NCBI GenBank assembly: GCA_002342785.1 | Contig: DDQV01000178.1 | Coordinates: forward strand, 1-35,708 | Direction: 5' to 3' | DNA: 35,708 nt | From: Fusobacteriaceae bacterium UBA2433 | GTDB taxonomy: Bacteria; Fusobacteriota; Fusobacteriia; Fusobacteriales; Fusobacteriaceae | In this document: positions 24,587 through 32,637 of the stretch, piece after piece | Layout: every line of letters starts with the position of its first letter | Numbering within the stretch: position 1 is the stretch's first letter | Made by a program: the position numbers and the translations under genes | The notes under the pieces: model-generated | What the model was told of the DNA's origin: nothing | Databases searched by the model: none | The model's input: the letters and a program-made list of their open reading frames with translations, nothing else

Positions 24587-25465
24587 TTAATTATCACTCT
24601 TATCATATGGTTTCCCAGAACTTGCTGGTGCTACTGCTTTTCCTACTACTCCTGCTAAAGCTAATAGTGTAAGGATATATGGTAACATTTGAATAAATTG
24701 AGGAGGTACTCCAGTTACATATTGCTGAATCAAAGTCTGTCCTGCATCTGCAAATCCAAAAAGTAAACTTGCTCCTAGTACTCCGCCTGGTGTCCATTTA
24801 CCAAATACCAAAGCTGCTAAGGCTATAAATCCTCTTCCAGCTGACATCTCCTTGGTAAATTGTGACAATGCACCAATTGATAGATAAGCTCCTCCAAGAC
24901 CAGCTAATAATCCTGACATGATTACACCAAAATATCTTACTTTTAATACATTAATTCCAACTGTATCTGCAGCTAATGGATGTTCTCCAACAGCTCTCAT
25001 CCTAAGACCCCATACTGTTTTATAAATAAACCAGTGGGATGCAATAGCAATAGCATAAATAATAAAAACTATTACAGACATTCCTAAAAATGTTTGTGTC
25101 TTAGGTACTGTAGGAGTATTTCCAGATTGATTAAATAATACTCTAAGCATAAATACTGTAAATCCAGATGCAAATAAATTAATCGCCACTCCTGATACCA
25201 CTTGGTTTCCTTTATATTTAATACTAAGAATTCCGTGAAGAAATGCCATAATTCCTCCAGCAATCATCCCTCCAAGAATTCCTATATATGGATTCCCTGT
25301 ATAGTATGAAACTACTGCTGCTGAAAATGCACCCATTAACATCATTCCTTCTAATCCTATATTTACAACACCTGTAAGTTCAGAAAACATACCACCAATT
25401 GCTGTGATTAATATAGGAGCCGCTTGTCTTATTGTAGCTAAGATTAAACTTATAAAAATAGACAT
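24587..25465 (-). CDS. nupQ: nucleoside ABC transporter permease (NupQ/YufQ type)
   Basis: 292 residues, seven to nine hydrophobic segments. It begins with LATIRQAAPILITAIGGMFSELTGVVNIGLEGMMLMGAF, the characteristic start of the second permease of BMP-family (basic membrane protein) nucleoside importers. WGLRMRAVGEHPLAADTVGI is the cytoplasmic loop that contacts the ATPase. The start codon overlaps the stop of nupP by one base. With nupP and nupO it forms an importer for nucleosides. Confidence 0.88.
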   Translation of the reverse strand: MSIFISLILATIRQAAPILITAIGGMFSELTGVVNIGLEGMMLMGAFSAAVVSYYTGNPYIGILGGMIAGGIMAFLHGILSIKYKGNQVVSGVAINLFASGFTVFMLRVLFNQSGNTPTVPKTQTFLGMSVIVFIIYAIAIASHWFIYKTVWGLRMRAVGEHPLAADTVGINVLKVRYFGVIMSGLLAGLGGAYLSIGALSQFTKEMSAGRGFIALAALVFGKWTPGGVLGASLLFGFADAGQTLIQQYVTGVPPQFIQMLPYILTLLALAGVVGKAVAPASSGKPYDKSDN

Positions 25466-26517
25466 TAGTTACTCACCTTCTTTTTTTTGTCTAATATTGA
25501 ATGAAACATATTTTCTGCTGCAATAAGTAAAATTATAATAGCTTGAATAATAATAATGATTTGACTTGGGATCGATGTATTAAACTGCATAGATCTACCT
25601 CCAGTTCTAAGAGCTGCAAAAAGTATAGCCGCAAATAATGCTCCTATCGGTGAATTTTTCCCCAACAGTGCCACTGCTATACCATCAAAACCATAACTTC
25701 CCATGATCCCTTGTCTGTAAGTATACTGACCCACTCCACCAAGGATTCTTTCAGCTCCAGCTAACCCAGATAATGATCCTGCTATTCCCATGGCAAGCAA
25801 TATTCTCCATTTTACATTTATTCCTGCATTTTCAGAGGCAGAAGGATTAAGTCCTACTGCTTTTATTTCATACCCAGTAATAGTCTTTTCAAACATAAAC
25901 CAAATAAGTATTACAGCTATTACTGCAATAATAAATCCTACATTAAGTGCTACCTTTGTATCTGGCATCAACATAGCTAATCTACTACTTTCAAATACTG
26001 GAGGTGTTTGTGGACTTGGCCCCATAGGCCCACCTGCTTTTAATGGATAATTTAATCCATACTGCTCAAAATTTAAAGCAATATAATTTAACATTATAGT
26101 AGATATTACTTCATGTACTCCTAACTTTGCTTTTAACCATCCGGCTATTCCTGCCCAGGCAAAACCTGCTGCTGCTGCTATAATCAAGACTACGAATACA
26201 TTATTTATACCAATATTGTGTACAAAAGCTCCAACTGCTGCTGCTGCTAATCCACCCATTATAACTTGACCTTGAGCCCCTATATTAAATAAACCAGTCT
26301 TAAAAGCAACCAATACAGATAATCCTGTAAATATCATAGGCGTAGCTTCAAGTAAAGTTCTTGCAATAGCTCTCCTACCATCGAAAGCTCCTGTGAATAG
26401 ATAATAATATGCTGTTAATGGATTTTCCCCTAGATAAGCTATTATTCCTGCACCTAAAAATAATGCAATAAATACTGCCAAGATAGGAACTAGGAATCCT
26501 TGTAATTTTTTATTCAT
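25465..26517 (-). CDS. nupP: nucleoside ABC transporter permease (NupP/YufP type)
   Basis: 350 residues, polytopic. FKTGLFNIGAQGQVIMGGLAAAAVG (about 69-93) and ITGYEIKAVGLNPSASENAGI (the ATPase-contact loop, about 213-233) match the first permease of BMP-family importers. The extended loop PLKAGGPMGPSPQTPP faces the outside. It overlaps its neighbours by one base on each side (TAATG), so nupO-nupP-nupQ are tightly coupled. Confidence 0.88.
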   Translation of the reverse strand: MNKKLQGFLVPILAVFIALFLGAGIIAYLGENPLTAYYYLFTGAFDGRRAIARTLLEATPMIFTGLSVLVAFKTGLFNIGAQGQVIMGGLAAAAVGAFVHNIGINNVFVVLIIAAAAGFAWAGIAGWLKAKLGVHEVISTIMLNYIALNFEQYGLNYPLKAGGPMGPSPQTPPVFESSRLAMLMPDTKVALNVGFIIAVIAVILIWFMFEKTITGYEIKAVGLNPSASENAGINVKWRILLAMGIAGSLSGLAGAERILGGVGQYTYRQGIMGSYGFDGIAVALLGKNSPIGALFAAILFAALRTGGRSMQFNTSIPSQIIIIIQAIIILLIAAENMFHSILDKKKKVSN

Positions 26518-28034
26518 TATAACTTACCTCCAGCCATTAAGATTCCGATCTTTTCCTCTGTAGCATCTTTTCGATCGAGAATTCCCATAATTTCTCCACC
26601 ACACATAACTGCTATTCTGTCACTTAAATTCAAAATTTCAGATAGTTCTGCTGACACTACTAAAACTGCTTTACCAGTCTTTTTTTCTCCTAAAATTAAT
26701 TTATGAATAGCTTCAATAGCTCCAATATCTACTCCTCTTGTAGGCTGTGAAGCAATAATAAAGTCATGTTTTTTTTCTAATTCTCTAGCTACAATTACTT
26801 TTTGTTGGTTACCACCTGATAACTTTCCAAAAGCCGTCTTTGTACCTCTAGGTCTTATATCATGATCTTCCATAAAAAAATTAGCTTCTTTTTCTAATTT
26901 TTCTACATCGAGTAATATTTTATTTTTTGTAAATTTTTCTCTATGTACACCAAATGCAAATGTATCCCTTACAGAAAATTCTGAAACTGCAGCTCTTGCA
27001 TGTCTATCTTCTGGTACATGAGCTAGTCCTGCTAGTGTAATATGCCTAGGAGTTTTTCCTGTTAGATTCTCATCATTTAAAGTAAATGCTCCAGATTCTA
27101 TCTTTCTCAATCCAGTCATAGCTTCTACAAGTTCTGATTGTCCTGACCCTTCTACTCCTGCAATTCCTAATACCTCTCCTGCTCTTATATCAAAAGATAT
27201 TTTTTTTACTGCTGGAAGTCCTTTATTATTTTTTACTACTAAATCTTTGACATCTACTATTTTTTCTCCAATAGTAACCACTGGTTTTTCAGTAGTAAAT
27301 AATACTGGTCTACCTACCATGGCATTGGCAATTTTTTGTTTTGTGGCATCTTTAGTATCAAAATTTGCAACATCTTTTCCCCTTCTAATCACTGTGATAT
27401 TATCTGAAATATCAAGCACTTCTTGAAGTTTATGAGAAATAAATATGATAGTTTTACCCTCTTCAATAAGATTATCCATTATTTTGTAAAGTTCCTTTAC
27501 TTCTTGAGGAATAAGTACAGCTGTTGGCTCATCAAATATAAGTAAGTTAGCTCCTTTAAATAATATCTTTAAAATCTCTACCCTCTGTTGAATTCCAACT
27601 GAAAGATCTGATATTATAGCATCAGGATCTATTGCTAAACCATATTTTTCTGATACTCTTCTTACATCTTCACGAGCTTTTTTTATATCTAAATTCATCC
27701 CTTTTGTTGGTTCTACACCTAAGATCATATTTTCTGCAACTGTCAATGTTGGTACCAACATAAAATGCTGATATACCATTCCTATCCCTAATTTAGCTGC
27801 TTCTCCAGGTCCTTTTATATCTACTTCTTTTCCATTTAAAGATATCATTCCTGAAGTAGGAGTATACAATCCATTTAATATTTTCATTAGTGTAGATTTT
27901 CCAGCACCATTTTCTCCTACAATAGCATGTTTTTCTCCCTTTACTATGTTTAAAGTAATATCGTCATTTGCTACTACTTTCCCACCTAAAAAAGTTTTTC
28001 TCATATTTCTCATTTCTAAAATATAGTTTGCCAC
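26517..28034 (-). CDS. nupO: nucleoside ABC transporter ATP-binding protein (NupO/YufO type)
   Basis: 505 residues with two ATPase domains in one chain, as in ribose- and nucleoside-type importers. Domain 1 has Walker A GENGAGKST (40-48), signature LSVGIQQRVEIL and Walker B LLIFDEPTAVL. Domain 2 has a degenerate Walker A GVEGSGQSE, signature LSGGNQQKVIVAREL, and FIIASQPTRGVD in the Walker B position. This asymmetry is normal for the family, so only domain 1 is expected to be fully active. It lies 43 bp after the purine nucleoside phosphorylase gene. No substrate-binding (BmpA) gene is adjacent. Confidence 0.9.
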   Translation of the reverse strand: MANYILEMRNMRKTFLGGKVVANDDITLNIVKGEKHAIVGENGAGKSTLMKILNGLYTPTSGMISLNGKEVDIKGPGEAAKLGIGMVYQHFMLVPTLTVAENMILGVEPTKGMNLDIKKAREDVRRVSEKYGLAIDPDAIISDLSVGIQQRVEILKILFKGANLLIFDEPTAVLIPQEVKELYKIMDNLIEEGKTIIFISHKLQEVLDISDNITVIRRGKDVANFDTKDATKQKIANAMVGRPVLFTTEKPVVTIGEKIVDVKDLVVKNNKGLPAVKKISFDIRAGEVLGIAGVEGSGQSELVEAMTGLRKIESGAFTLNDENLTGKTPRHITLAGLAHVPEDRHARAAVSEFSVRDTFAFGVHREKFTKNKILLDVEKLEKEANFFMEDHDIRPRGTKTAFGKLSGGNQQKVIVARELEKKHDFIIASQPTRGVDIGAIEAIHKLILGEKKTGKAVLVVSAELSEILNLSDRIAVMCGGEIMGILDRKDATEEKIGILMAGGKL

Positions 28035-28077
28035 TCTGATCCTCCTAGACCCCTTTATATTTTACTCTTTCTTTAAT

Positions 28078-28893
28078 CTACCCTATTTTTTTTACTATAT
28101 TTACTACCCAATTACAAAAATTTTCTCCAGCTTTTTTAGCTACTTCTACAACATCTTCATGGGAGTGCGCTTTTTTAGCTATCCCTGTTGCCATATTTGT
28201 AATACAAGATATTCCAAGCACATCGATTCCTAGATAATTTGCAACAGATACTTCTGGCACCGTTGACATTCCTATAGCATCTGCTCCCATCATAGTAAAC
28301 GCTCTCACTTCTGCTTTAGTTTCATATGTAGGTCCTGTTGTCCCTAAATATACTCCTTCCTTATAAACTATACCCAAATTATCTGCAACTTCCTTGGCCA
28401 AATCTCTAAGGTATATCTTATAAGGTTCTGTCATATCTGGAAATCTTGGTCCAAATCTGTCATCATTTTTTCCAATAAGGGGATTAGTTCCAAATGCATT
28501 GATATGATCTGTTATAAGCATAAGTGTTCCTGGGTCATAATTTTTATTACTTCCACCAGCAGCATTACTAACTACTATCTTTTCAATTCCAAATTGTTTC
28601 ATCACATAGATTGGATAAGTTACTTTTTTCATCTCGTATCCCTCATAAAAATGAAATCTACCCTTCATTGCTACGACTTCTATTCCATCTATTTTTCCAA
28701 ATACTAGTTTACCATCGTGTCCCTCTACAGTTGATTCAGGAAAATTTGGAATATCACTATAGTCAATCTCAATTTTTTCATCTATAAAATCTACCAAGTT
28801 TCCTAATCCAGAACCTAATATTATTGCTATCTTAGGTCTAATTTTTATTCTCTCTTTTAAAAAATTTGTAGTTTTCATCACTTTAACATACAT
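28078..28893 (-). CDS. punA: purine-nucleoside phosphorylase
   Basis: 271 residues, trimeric low-molecular-mass PNP family. It splits guanosine/inosine-type nucleosides with phosphate into base and ribose-1-phosphate. IILGSGLGNLVDFI near residue 24 is the phosphate loop, VVSNAAGGSNKNYDPG the central segment, GTTGPTYETKAEVRAF the substrate loop, and GISCITNMATG holds the base-recognising Asn. TGGAGGAAAATTC supports the ATG at 28893. Its position in front of the nucleoside importer suggests uptake and immediate phosphorolysis for purine salvage. Confidence 0.94.
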   Translation of the reverse strand: MYVKVMKTTNFLKERIKIRPKIAIILGSGLGNLVDFIDEKIEIDYSDIPNFPESTVEGHDGKLVFGKIDGIEVVAMKGRFHFYEGYEMKKVTYPIYVMKQFGIEKIVVSNAAGGSNKNYDPGTLMLITDHINAFGTNPLIGKNDDRFGPRFPDMTEPYKIYLRDLAKEVADNLGIVYKEGVYLGTTGPTYETKAEVRAFTMMGADAIGMSTVPEVSVANYLGIDVLGISCITNMATGIAKKAHSHEDVVEVAKKAGENFCNWVVNIVKKIG

Positions 28894-28907
28894 GAATTTT
28901 CCTCCAT

Positions 28908-29522
28908 TTAAATTTTTTTTATATATAAATTTTTAGCAGTTTCTATAAATCCAATTTTATTTAGATATTGTCTATGAGATCTTTCTTTTCCTTCTGTCAT
29001 TAACTTATGAATTCCATTCTTTTTAAAATATTCAGTATGTTCATCAAAAAAATATTTTCCTAATTTATAATCTCTATATTGGGGAATTACATAGTCTACC
29101 TTTATAAAAAATATACCTTCTTCATTCTTTTCACCTAACAAAATACCTGCTATATTATTATCTCTTAACATATATAATCCTTTATTTTGAGATTTTAATT
29201 TATCTTTAGATATTTGTTTTTCTATCTCTTGCATATTTACCTTTAAAAAATAATTAAAATATTCAGAGTCTGTTTCAGCTTCTATAAGTTCAAATTCCTC
29301 CTTAGTATTATAAATATTATATAAAAAATACAAATTTATAAATGCTATTCCAACATTCATAAGTGCTGTAGGCATAGAATGAATTAAAAATCCAAAAGCT
29401 GCAAATAATATACATCCTATAAAATTAATCCACCTGAGTTTTATGATTGAACTCATAGTTAAAGATATCAATACTACTAAAGAAGCTAAATACCCAAACC
29501 ATTCAACCCAATTGATTCCCAT
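28908..29522 (-). CDS. membrane protein with C-terminal GNAT acetyltransferase domain
   Basis: 204 residues. The N-terminal half (about 8-95) has three hydrophobic helices (WFGYLASLVVLISLTMSS, WINFIGCILFAAFGFLI, ALMNVGIAFINLYFLYNIY) and resembles the small YgjV-type inner membrane proteins. The C-terminal half (about 130-204) looks like a GNAT fold: NIAGILLGEK, then VIPQYRDYKLGKYFFDEHTEYFKKNG in the place of the acetyl-CoA loop and helix, ending in SHRQYLNKIGFIE. The loop lacks the classical Q/RxxGxG/A pattern in clean form, so catalytic activity is uncertain. It is the first gene of the operon with punA and the transporter, 14 bp before punA. Role unknown. Confidence 0.72.
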   Translation of the reverse strand: MGINWVEWFGYLASLVVLISLTMSSIIKLRWINFIGCILFAAFGFLIHSMPTALMNVGIAFINLYFLYNIYNTKEEFELIEAETDSEYFNYFLKVNMQEIEKQISKDKLKSQNKGLYMLRDNNIAGILLGEKNEEGIFFIKVDYVIPQYRDYKLGKYFFDEHTEYFKKNGIHKLMTEGKERSHRQYLNKIGFIETAKNLYIKKI

Positions 29523-29550
29523 CTTGTAACCTCCTATACATAGTTTTTAT

Positions 29551-29579
29551 ATTATACTAAAATTTAAAGAGCAAGTCAA
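29551..29579 (-). promoter_or_regulatory. promoter of the punA-nup operon
   Basis: TTGACT (29579-29574), 17-bp spacer, TATAAT (29556-29551) on the minus strand, about 30 bp before the first start codon: near-consensus and unregulated-looking. Confidence 0.87.
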
Positions 29580-29669
29580 AGCTATTCCATTTAGTAGGTA
29601 TTCTAAAATATTATTAATATTTTTCAACAGAAATAAGTACCTTTTCTAAACAAATAGTACTGTTTAAAA

Positions 29670-29699
29670 ATAAAAATAAAAAGGACATAAGTCCTTTTT
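29670..29699 (-). terminator. terminator of the regulator-phosphatase operon
   Basis: AAAAAGGAC-TTAT-GTCCTTTTT followed by ATTTTTATTTTT on the minus strand. The left arm begins at the stop codon of the phosphatase gene. Confidence 0.88.
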
Positions 29700-31209
29700 A
29701 TATTCCTATTTTTAAAATTACAAAAGTCATATCATCTATCTGTTCCTTTTCTTCTACAAAATCATTGAGAGAAGCTAAAAGTTCAGCTTTTATTCCTTCG
29801 GCACTTAGATCGTAAGTTTTTCCAATAACTTCCTTCAATCTTTCTATCCCATAAAGTTCTTTCTTTGGATTTTCAGCCTCTGTTAATCCATCAGTATAGT
29901 ATAAAAGTACATCTCCTTTATCTAATTTTACTTTACCCATTTTATATTCATAAAATTCTAAAAATCCTATGGCTACACCTTTAACATTTTCCTCTAAAAC
30001 CTCTCCTGTCTTAGCTTTATATAGGATAAGAGGATTATGTCCAGCATTGGAATAATAAAGTGTTTTAGTTAAAAAATCATATTGACTATGAAAGATAGTT
30101 ACAAACATATCTTCACTTATATCTGGATAGATAATATCATTTAGATCGGTCAAAACTTCAAGTGGATATGAATCTTTATATTCTAATGTTTTTAAAACAG
30201 ATCTTATTAAAGCCATTAAAAATGCCGCTGGAACTCCCTTACCACTAACGTCTCCTATAGTTATCCAAAGTTTATTTTCTCCTGAAAGGGAATAATCATA
30301 ATAATCTCCTCCTACTTCCTTAGCTGGATTAAAATATTGAGATATCTCAACACCATTTATATCTCCCAAAGATTGAGGTAATAATTTTTTTTGAATGTTT
30401 GAAGCGACTTCAAGTTCATTATCTAAACGTTCTTTTATTATTAATTCTGAGTAGATTAAAGCATTATTTATGGCAATAGCTACTTGGATAGCTAGAGCTG
30501 AAATCGTAGCTTCATCACTATAACTAAGTTTATTTTTATCTTCAACTATATAGATTACACCTAGTTCCTTACCTTTTACTACTAGAGAAGATATGACTAC
30601 ACTTTCATCTTCAGTAGCTTCTATAGATTTAGATATTTCTGAGTAGATATTTTTATAATCTCGTCTATTATACTTGGCTAACTCTTCCAATGAAAAATTT
30701 ATATTTCCTGTATTTATAAATTTTCCTTTAGTTTGTTTTAACTCTAATTCCCCATTTTTCCAAAGATAGATAGCTATTTTTTTTACCCCTGTCAAAACAA
30801 AATATGCATCTAAAATAACGCCTATGATCTTGTCTAACTCTAAAGTTGATAAAACAGTTCTTGCAACTGCATTAATATTAGATAAATTAGCTACTTTCTT
30901 CTCTAATTCTTCATTTGAATATTCCAATTGAGCTGATTTTTTTAAGAGAGAATCATAGGTAGCATTTAACTCCTCTTTAAATTCTTTTAACTCCTTAACT
31001 GAATTATTCAACTGTGCCTCTTGAAATCTTATAGTCTTTACTGTTTCTCCATAGGATTCTTTAAGTTCTTCCATTATTTCTATGTAATCTTCCCTCTTAC
31101 CTATTTTTTCTATAAGTGTATGCATCTCATCTATATTTTTTCTTTCATTTTTTTTTAATAAGATCAACGACAATACCCCTACTATAAAAACAATTAAAAC
31201 ATATTCCAT
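29698..31209 (-). CDS. membrane-anchored GAF-SpoIIE (RsbU-like) serine phosphatase
   Basis: 503 residues. Order: one N-terminal membrane helix (about 1-18), a long helical/coiled-coil stretch (25-115), a GAF-like sensor domain (about 115-250), and a PP2C-type SpoIIE phosphatase (about 265-503). The metal-binding motifs are intact: VGGDYYDY (Asp302), GDVSGKGVPAAF (Asp320), SNAGHNPL (387-394), YTDGLTEAEN (Asp440) and DDMTFVI (492-498). Such enzymes dephosphorylate anti-anti-sigma factors or other Ser/Thr-phosphorylated partners. No STAS or anti-sigma kinase gene is adjacent. The start overlaps the upstream lipoprotein stop (TAATG). Confidence 0.88.
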   Translation of the reverse strand: MEYVLIVFIVGVLSLILLKKNERKNIDEMHTLIEKIGKREDYIEIMEELKESYGETVKTIRFQEAQLNNSVKELKEFKEELNATYDSLLKKSAQLEYSNEELEKKVANLSNINAVARTVLSTLELDKIIGVILDAYFVLTGVKKIAIYLWKNGELELKQTKGKFINTGNINFSLEELAKYNRRDYKNIYSEISKSIEATEDESVVISSLVVKGKELGVIYIVEDKNKLSYSDEATISALAIQVAIAINNALIYSELIIKERLDNELEVASNIQKKLLPQSLGDINGVEISQYFNPAKEVGGDYYDYSLSGENKLWITIGDVSGKGVPAAFLMALIRSVLKTLEYKDSYPLEVLTDLNDIIYPDISEDMFVTIFHSQYDFLTKTLYYSNAGHNPLILYKAKTGEVLEENVKGVAIGFLEFYEYKMGKVKLDKGDVLLYYTDGLTEAENPKKELYGIERLKEVIGKTYDLSAEGIKAELLASLNDFVEEKEQIDDMTFVILKIGI

Positions 31210-32195
31210 TATTTCTCCTGCCTCTCTTTATAAAATTCTGTATTTAAAAAATTAGTTATCAAATTTTGTTTATCTATAGTCAATAGATCTTTTAGAGATA
31301 TATCTTGTACCTTTATCTTTAGATTGTACCCGTCATAATAATTAATATTTTTTTCTCCACCATAGAAAAAGATATACTTATTGTCTGAAACTATATAACC
31401 ATTATATAATTTATTTTCTATTATTAAAATTTCTGAATTAAATTTTAATTGTTCTCCCATTATTTTTTTTACATCTATATCTTCAACTTCACTTAGATAT
31501 AGATTTCTATATTTTTTTAAAATTCTAGGTAATAATTTTGTATTTCTATCTATATATACATCTTTTTTTTCCCAATACACATTTTCTTTATTCACATAGG
31601 GTTGTTCGATCTTTAAAATTAAATTTAATTTTCCTTGCTCTACTATCTCAAATATCTTTTTTCTTTTTTCTTTTATCTGTAAGATAAGTTTTTCCTTATC
31701 TAATTCTGTATAATTTATCTTACTATTAAAAATTTTATTATCTTCAATTATTTTTTTCCAAAAATAAACCTGTTTATTGAGATAATATTGAGTTTTTCCA
31801 ATCTTTTCATCTATTTTTATTTCCATGATTTTATCTATTTTTTCCCTTTCGGCCTGTGATAATTCAGATGCAGATTTTAAAAATATCCTCTCTTCAGGAA
31901 GAGTATAACTATTTTCTAACTCAGTAATATCTTCTTTAAATCTCTCAGAACTCATAATATTTATTATTGAATCATTGATTAATACTTTTTTTACAAAGAT
32001 ATCAAAATCCTTATAAAATTTTATCTTTTCTTCATACTCTATTGGATAATCAATATTATAAAAAGTTAGTTCATAGTCTCCTTTTTTAATTTCTTTTTCA
32101 AATGGAGCTCTATGATATCTATCCTTTACCTTAGATAATCCTGTACAAGAGATAGTACTCAACGATAATGCTAAAATTAATATATATCTATACAT
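31209..32195 (-). CDS. unknown lipoprotein, 328 residues
   Basis: The frame runs to an ATG at 32228, but AGGAAGGAG just before the ATG at 32195 makes that the better start. It then gives a lipoprotein-like signal, MYRYILILALSLSTISC, with Cys17 (the residue three before Cys is Thr rather than Leu, a slightly weak lipobox). The mature part is Lys-, Glu- and Ile-rich, with long helices (about 110-200) and a C-terminal beta-rich stretch (LIIENKLYNGYIVSDNKYIFFYGG). I recognise no family. It lies between a response regulator and a SpoIIE phosphatase and is translationally coupled to the latter, so it may be an envelope sensor or output of that signalling unit; this is only inference. Confidence 0.78.
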   Translation of the reverse strand: MYRYILILALSLSTISCTGLSKVKDRYHRAPFEKEIKKGDYELTFYNIDYPIEYEEKIKFYKDFDIFVKKVLINDSIINIMSSERFKEDITELENSYTLPEERIFLKSASELSQAEREKIDKIMEIKIDEKIGKTQYYLNKQVYFWKKIIEDNKIFNSKINYTELDKEKLILQIKEKRKKIFEIVEQGKLNLILKIEQPYVNKENVYWEKKDVYIDRNTKLLPRILKKYRNLYLSEVEDIDVKKIMGEQLKFNSEILIIENKLYNGYIVSDNKYIFFYGGEKNINYYDGYNLKIKVQDISLKDLLTIDKQNLITNFLNTEFYKERQEK

Positions 32196-32231
32196 TATTT
32201 TCTCCTTCCTAAATTTTTTTATCAACAAAAG

Positions 32232-32585
32232 TTACCCAATTTGTTTTTTTACCATTTCAACTAGTTCATCTATATCAAATGGCTTCTTTATAAATTTTTG
32301 TACATCAACTTCTAAATTTACTACTACTTCCTCTAGATGATTAAACGCAGTCAAAATAAATACTGGAGTATTAGTTATCTCCCTTAACTTTCTCATGGCA
32401 TCTAAACCATTCATCTGTGGCATTTGGATATCCATTATAATAAGATCAAAATTTTTTGTTTCTAACATCTCTAAACCAACTATAGCTGTTTCAGCTTCAA
32501 AAACTTCTATACCTACCTCTTCAATTATCTCTCTTAAGAGTAATCTAATACTAAGTTCATCATCTATAACTAATACCTTTTTCAT
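32232..32585 (-). CDS. single-domain response regulator (CheY-like receiver)
   Basis: 117 residues, receiver domain only. The acidic pocket is Asp8/Asp9, the phosphoacceptor Asp52 (LIIMDIQMPQMNG), the switch Thr79 (ILTAF) and the conserved Lys101 (KKPFD). There is no output domain and no histidine kinase nearby. AGGAGGAAG precedes the ATG. It lies 52 bp after uvrC in the same direction and 36 bp before the lipoprotein start. It probably passes the signal by protein contact, perhaps to the downstream phosphatase. Confidence 0.92.
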   Translation of the reverse strand: MKKVLVIDDELSIRLLLREIIEEVGIEVFEAETAIVGLEMLETKNFDLIIMDIQMPQMNGLDAMRKLREITNTPVFILTAFNHLEEVVVNLEVDVQKFIKKPFDIDELVEMVKKQIG

Positions 32586-32637
32586 CTCTTCCTCCTAATT
32601 AATTTTATAAACTTATAACTGAACAAACAAAGTCAGT

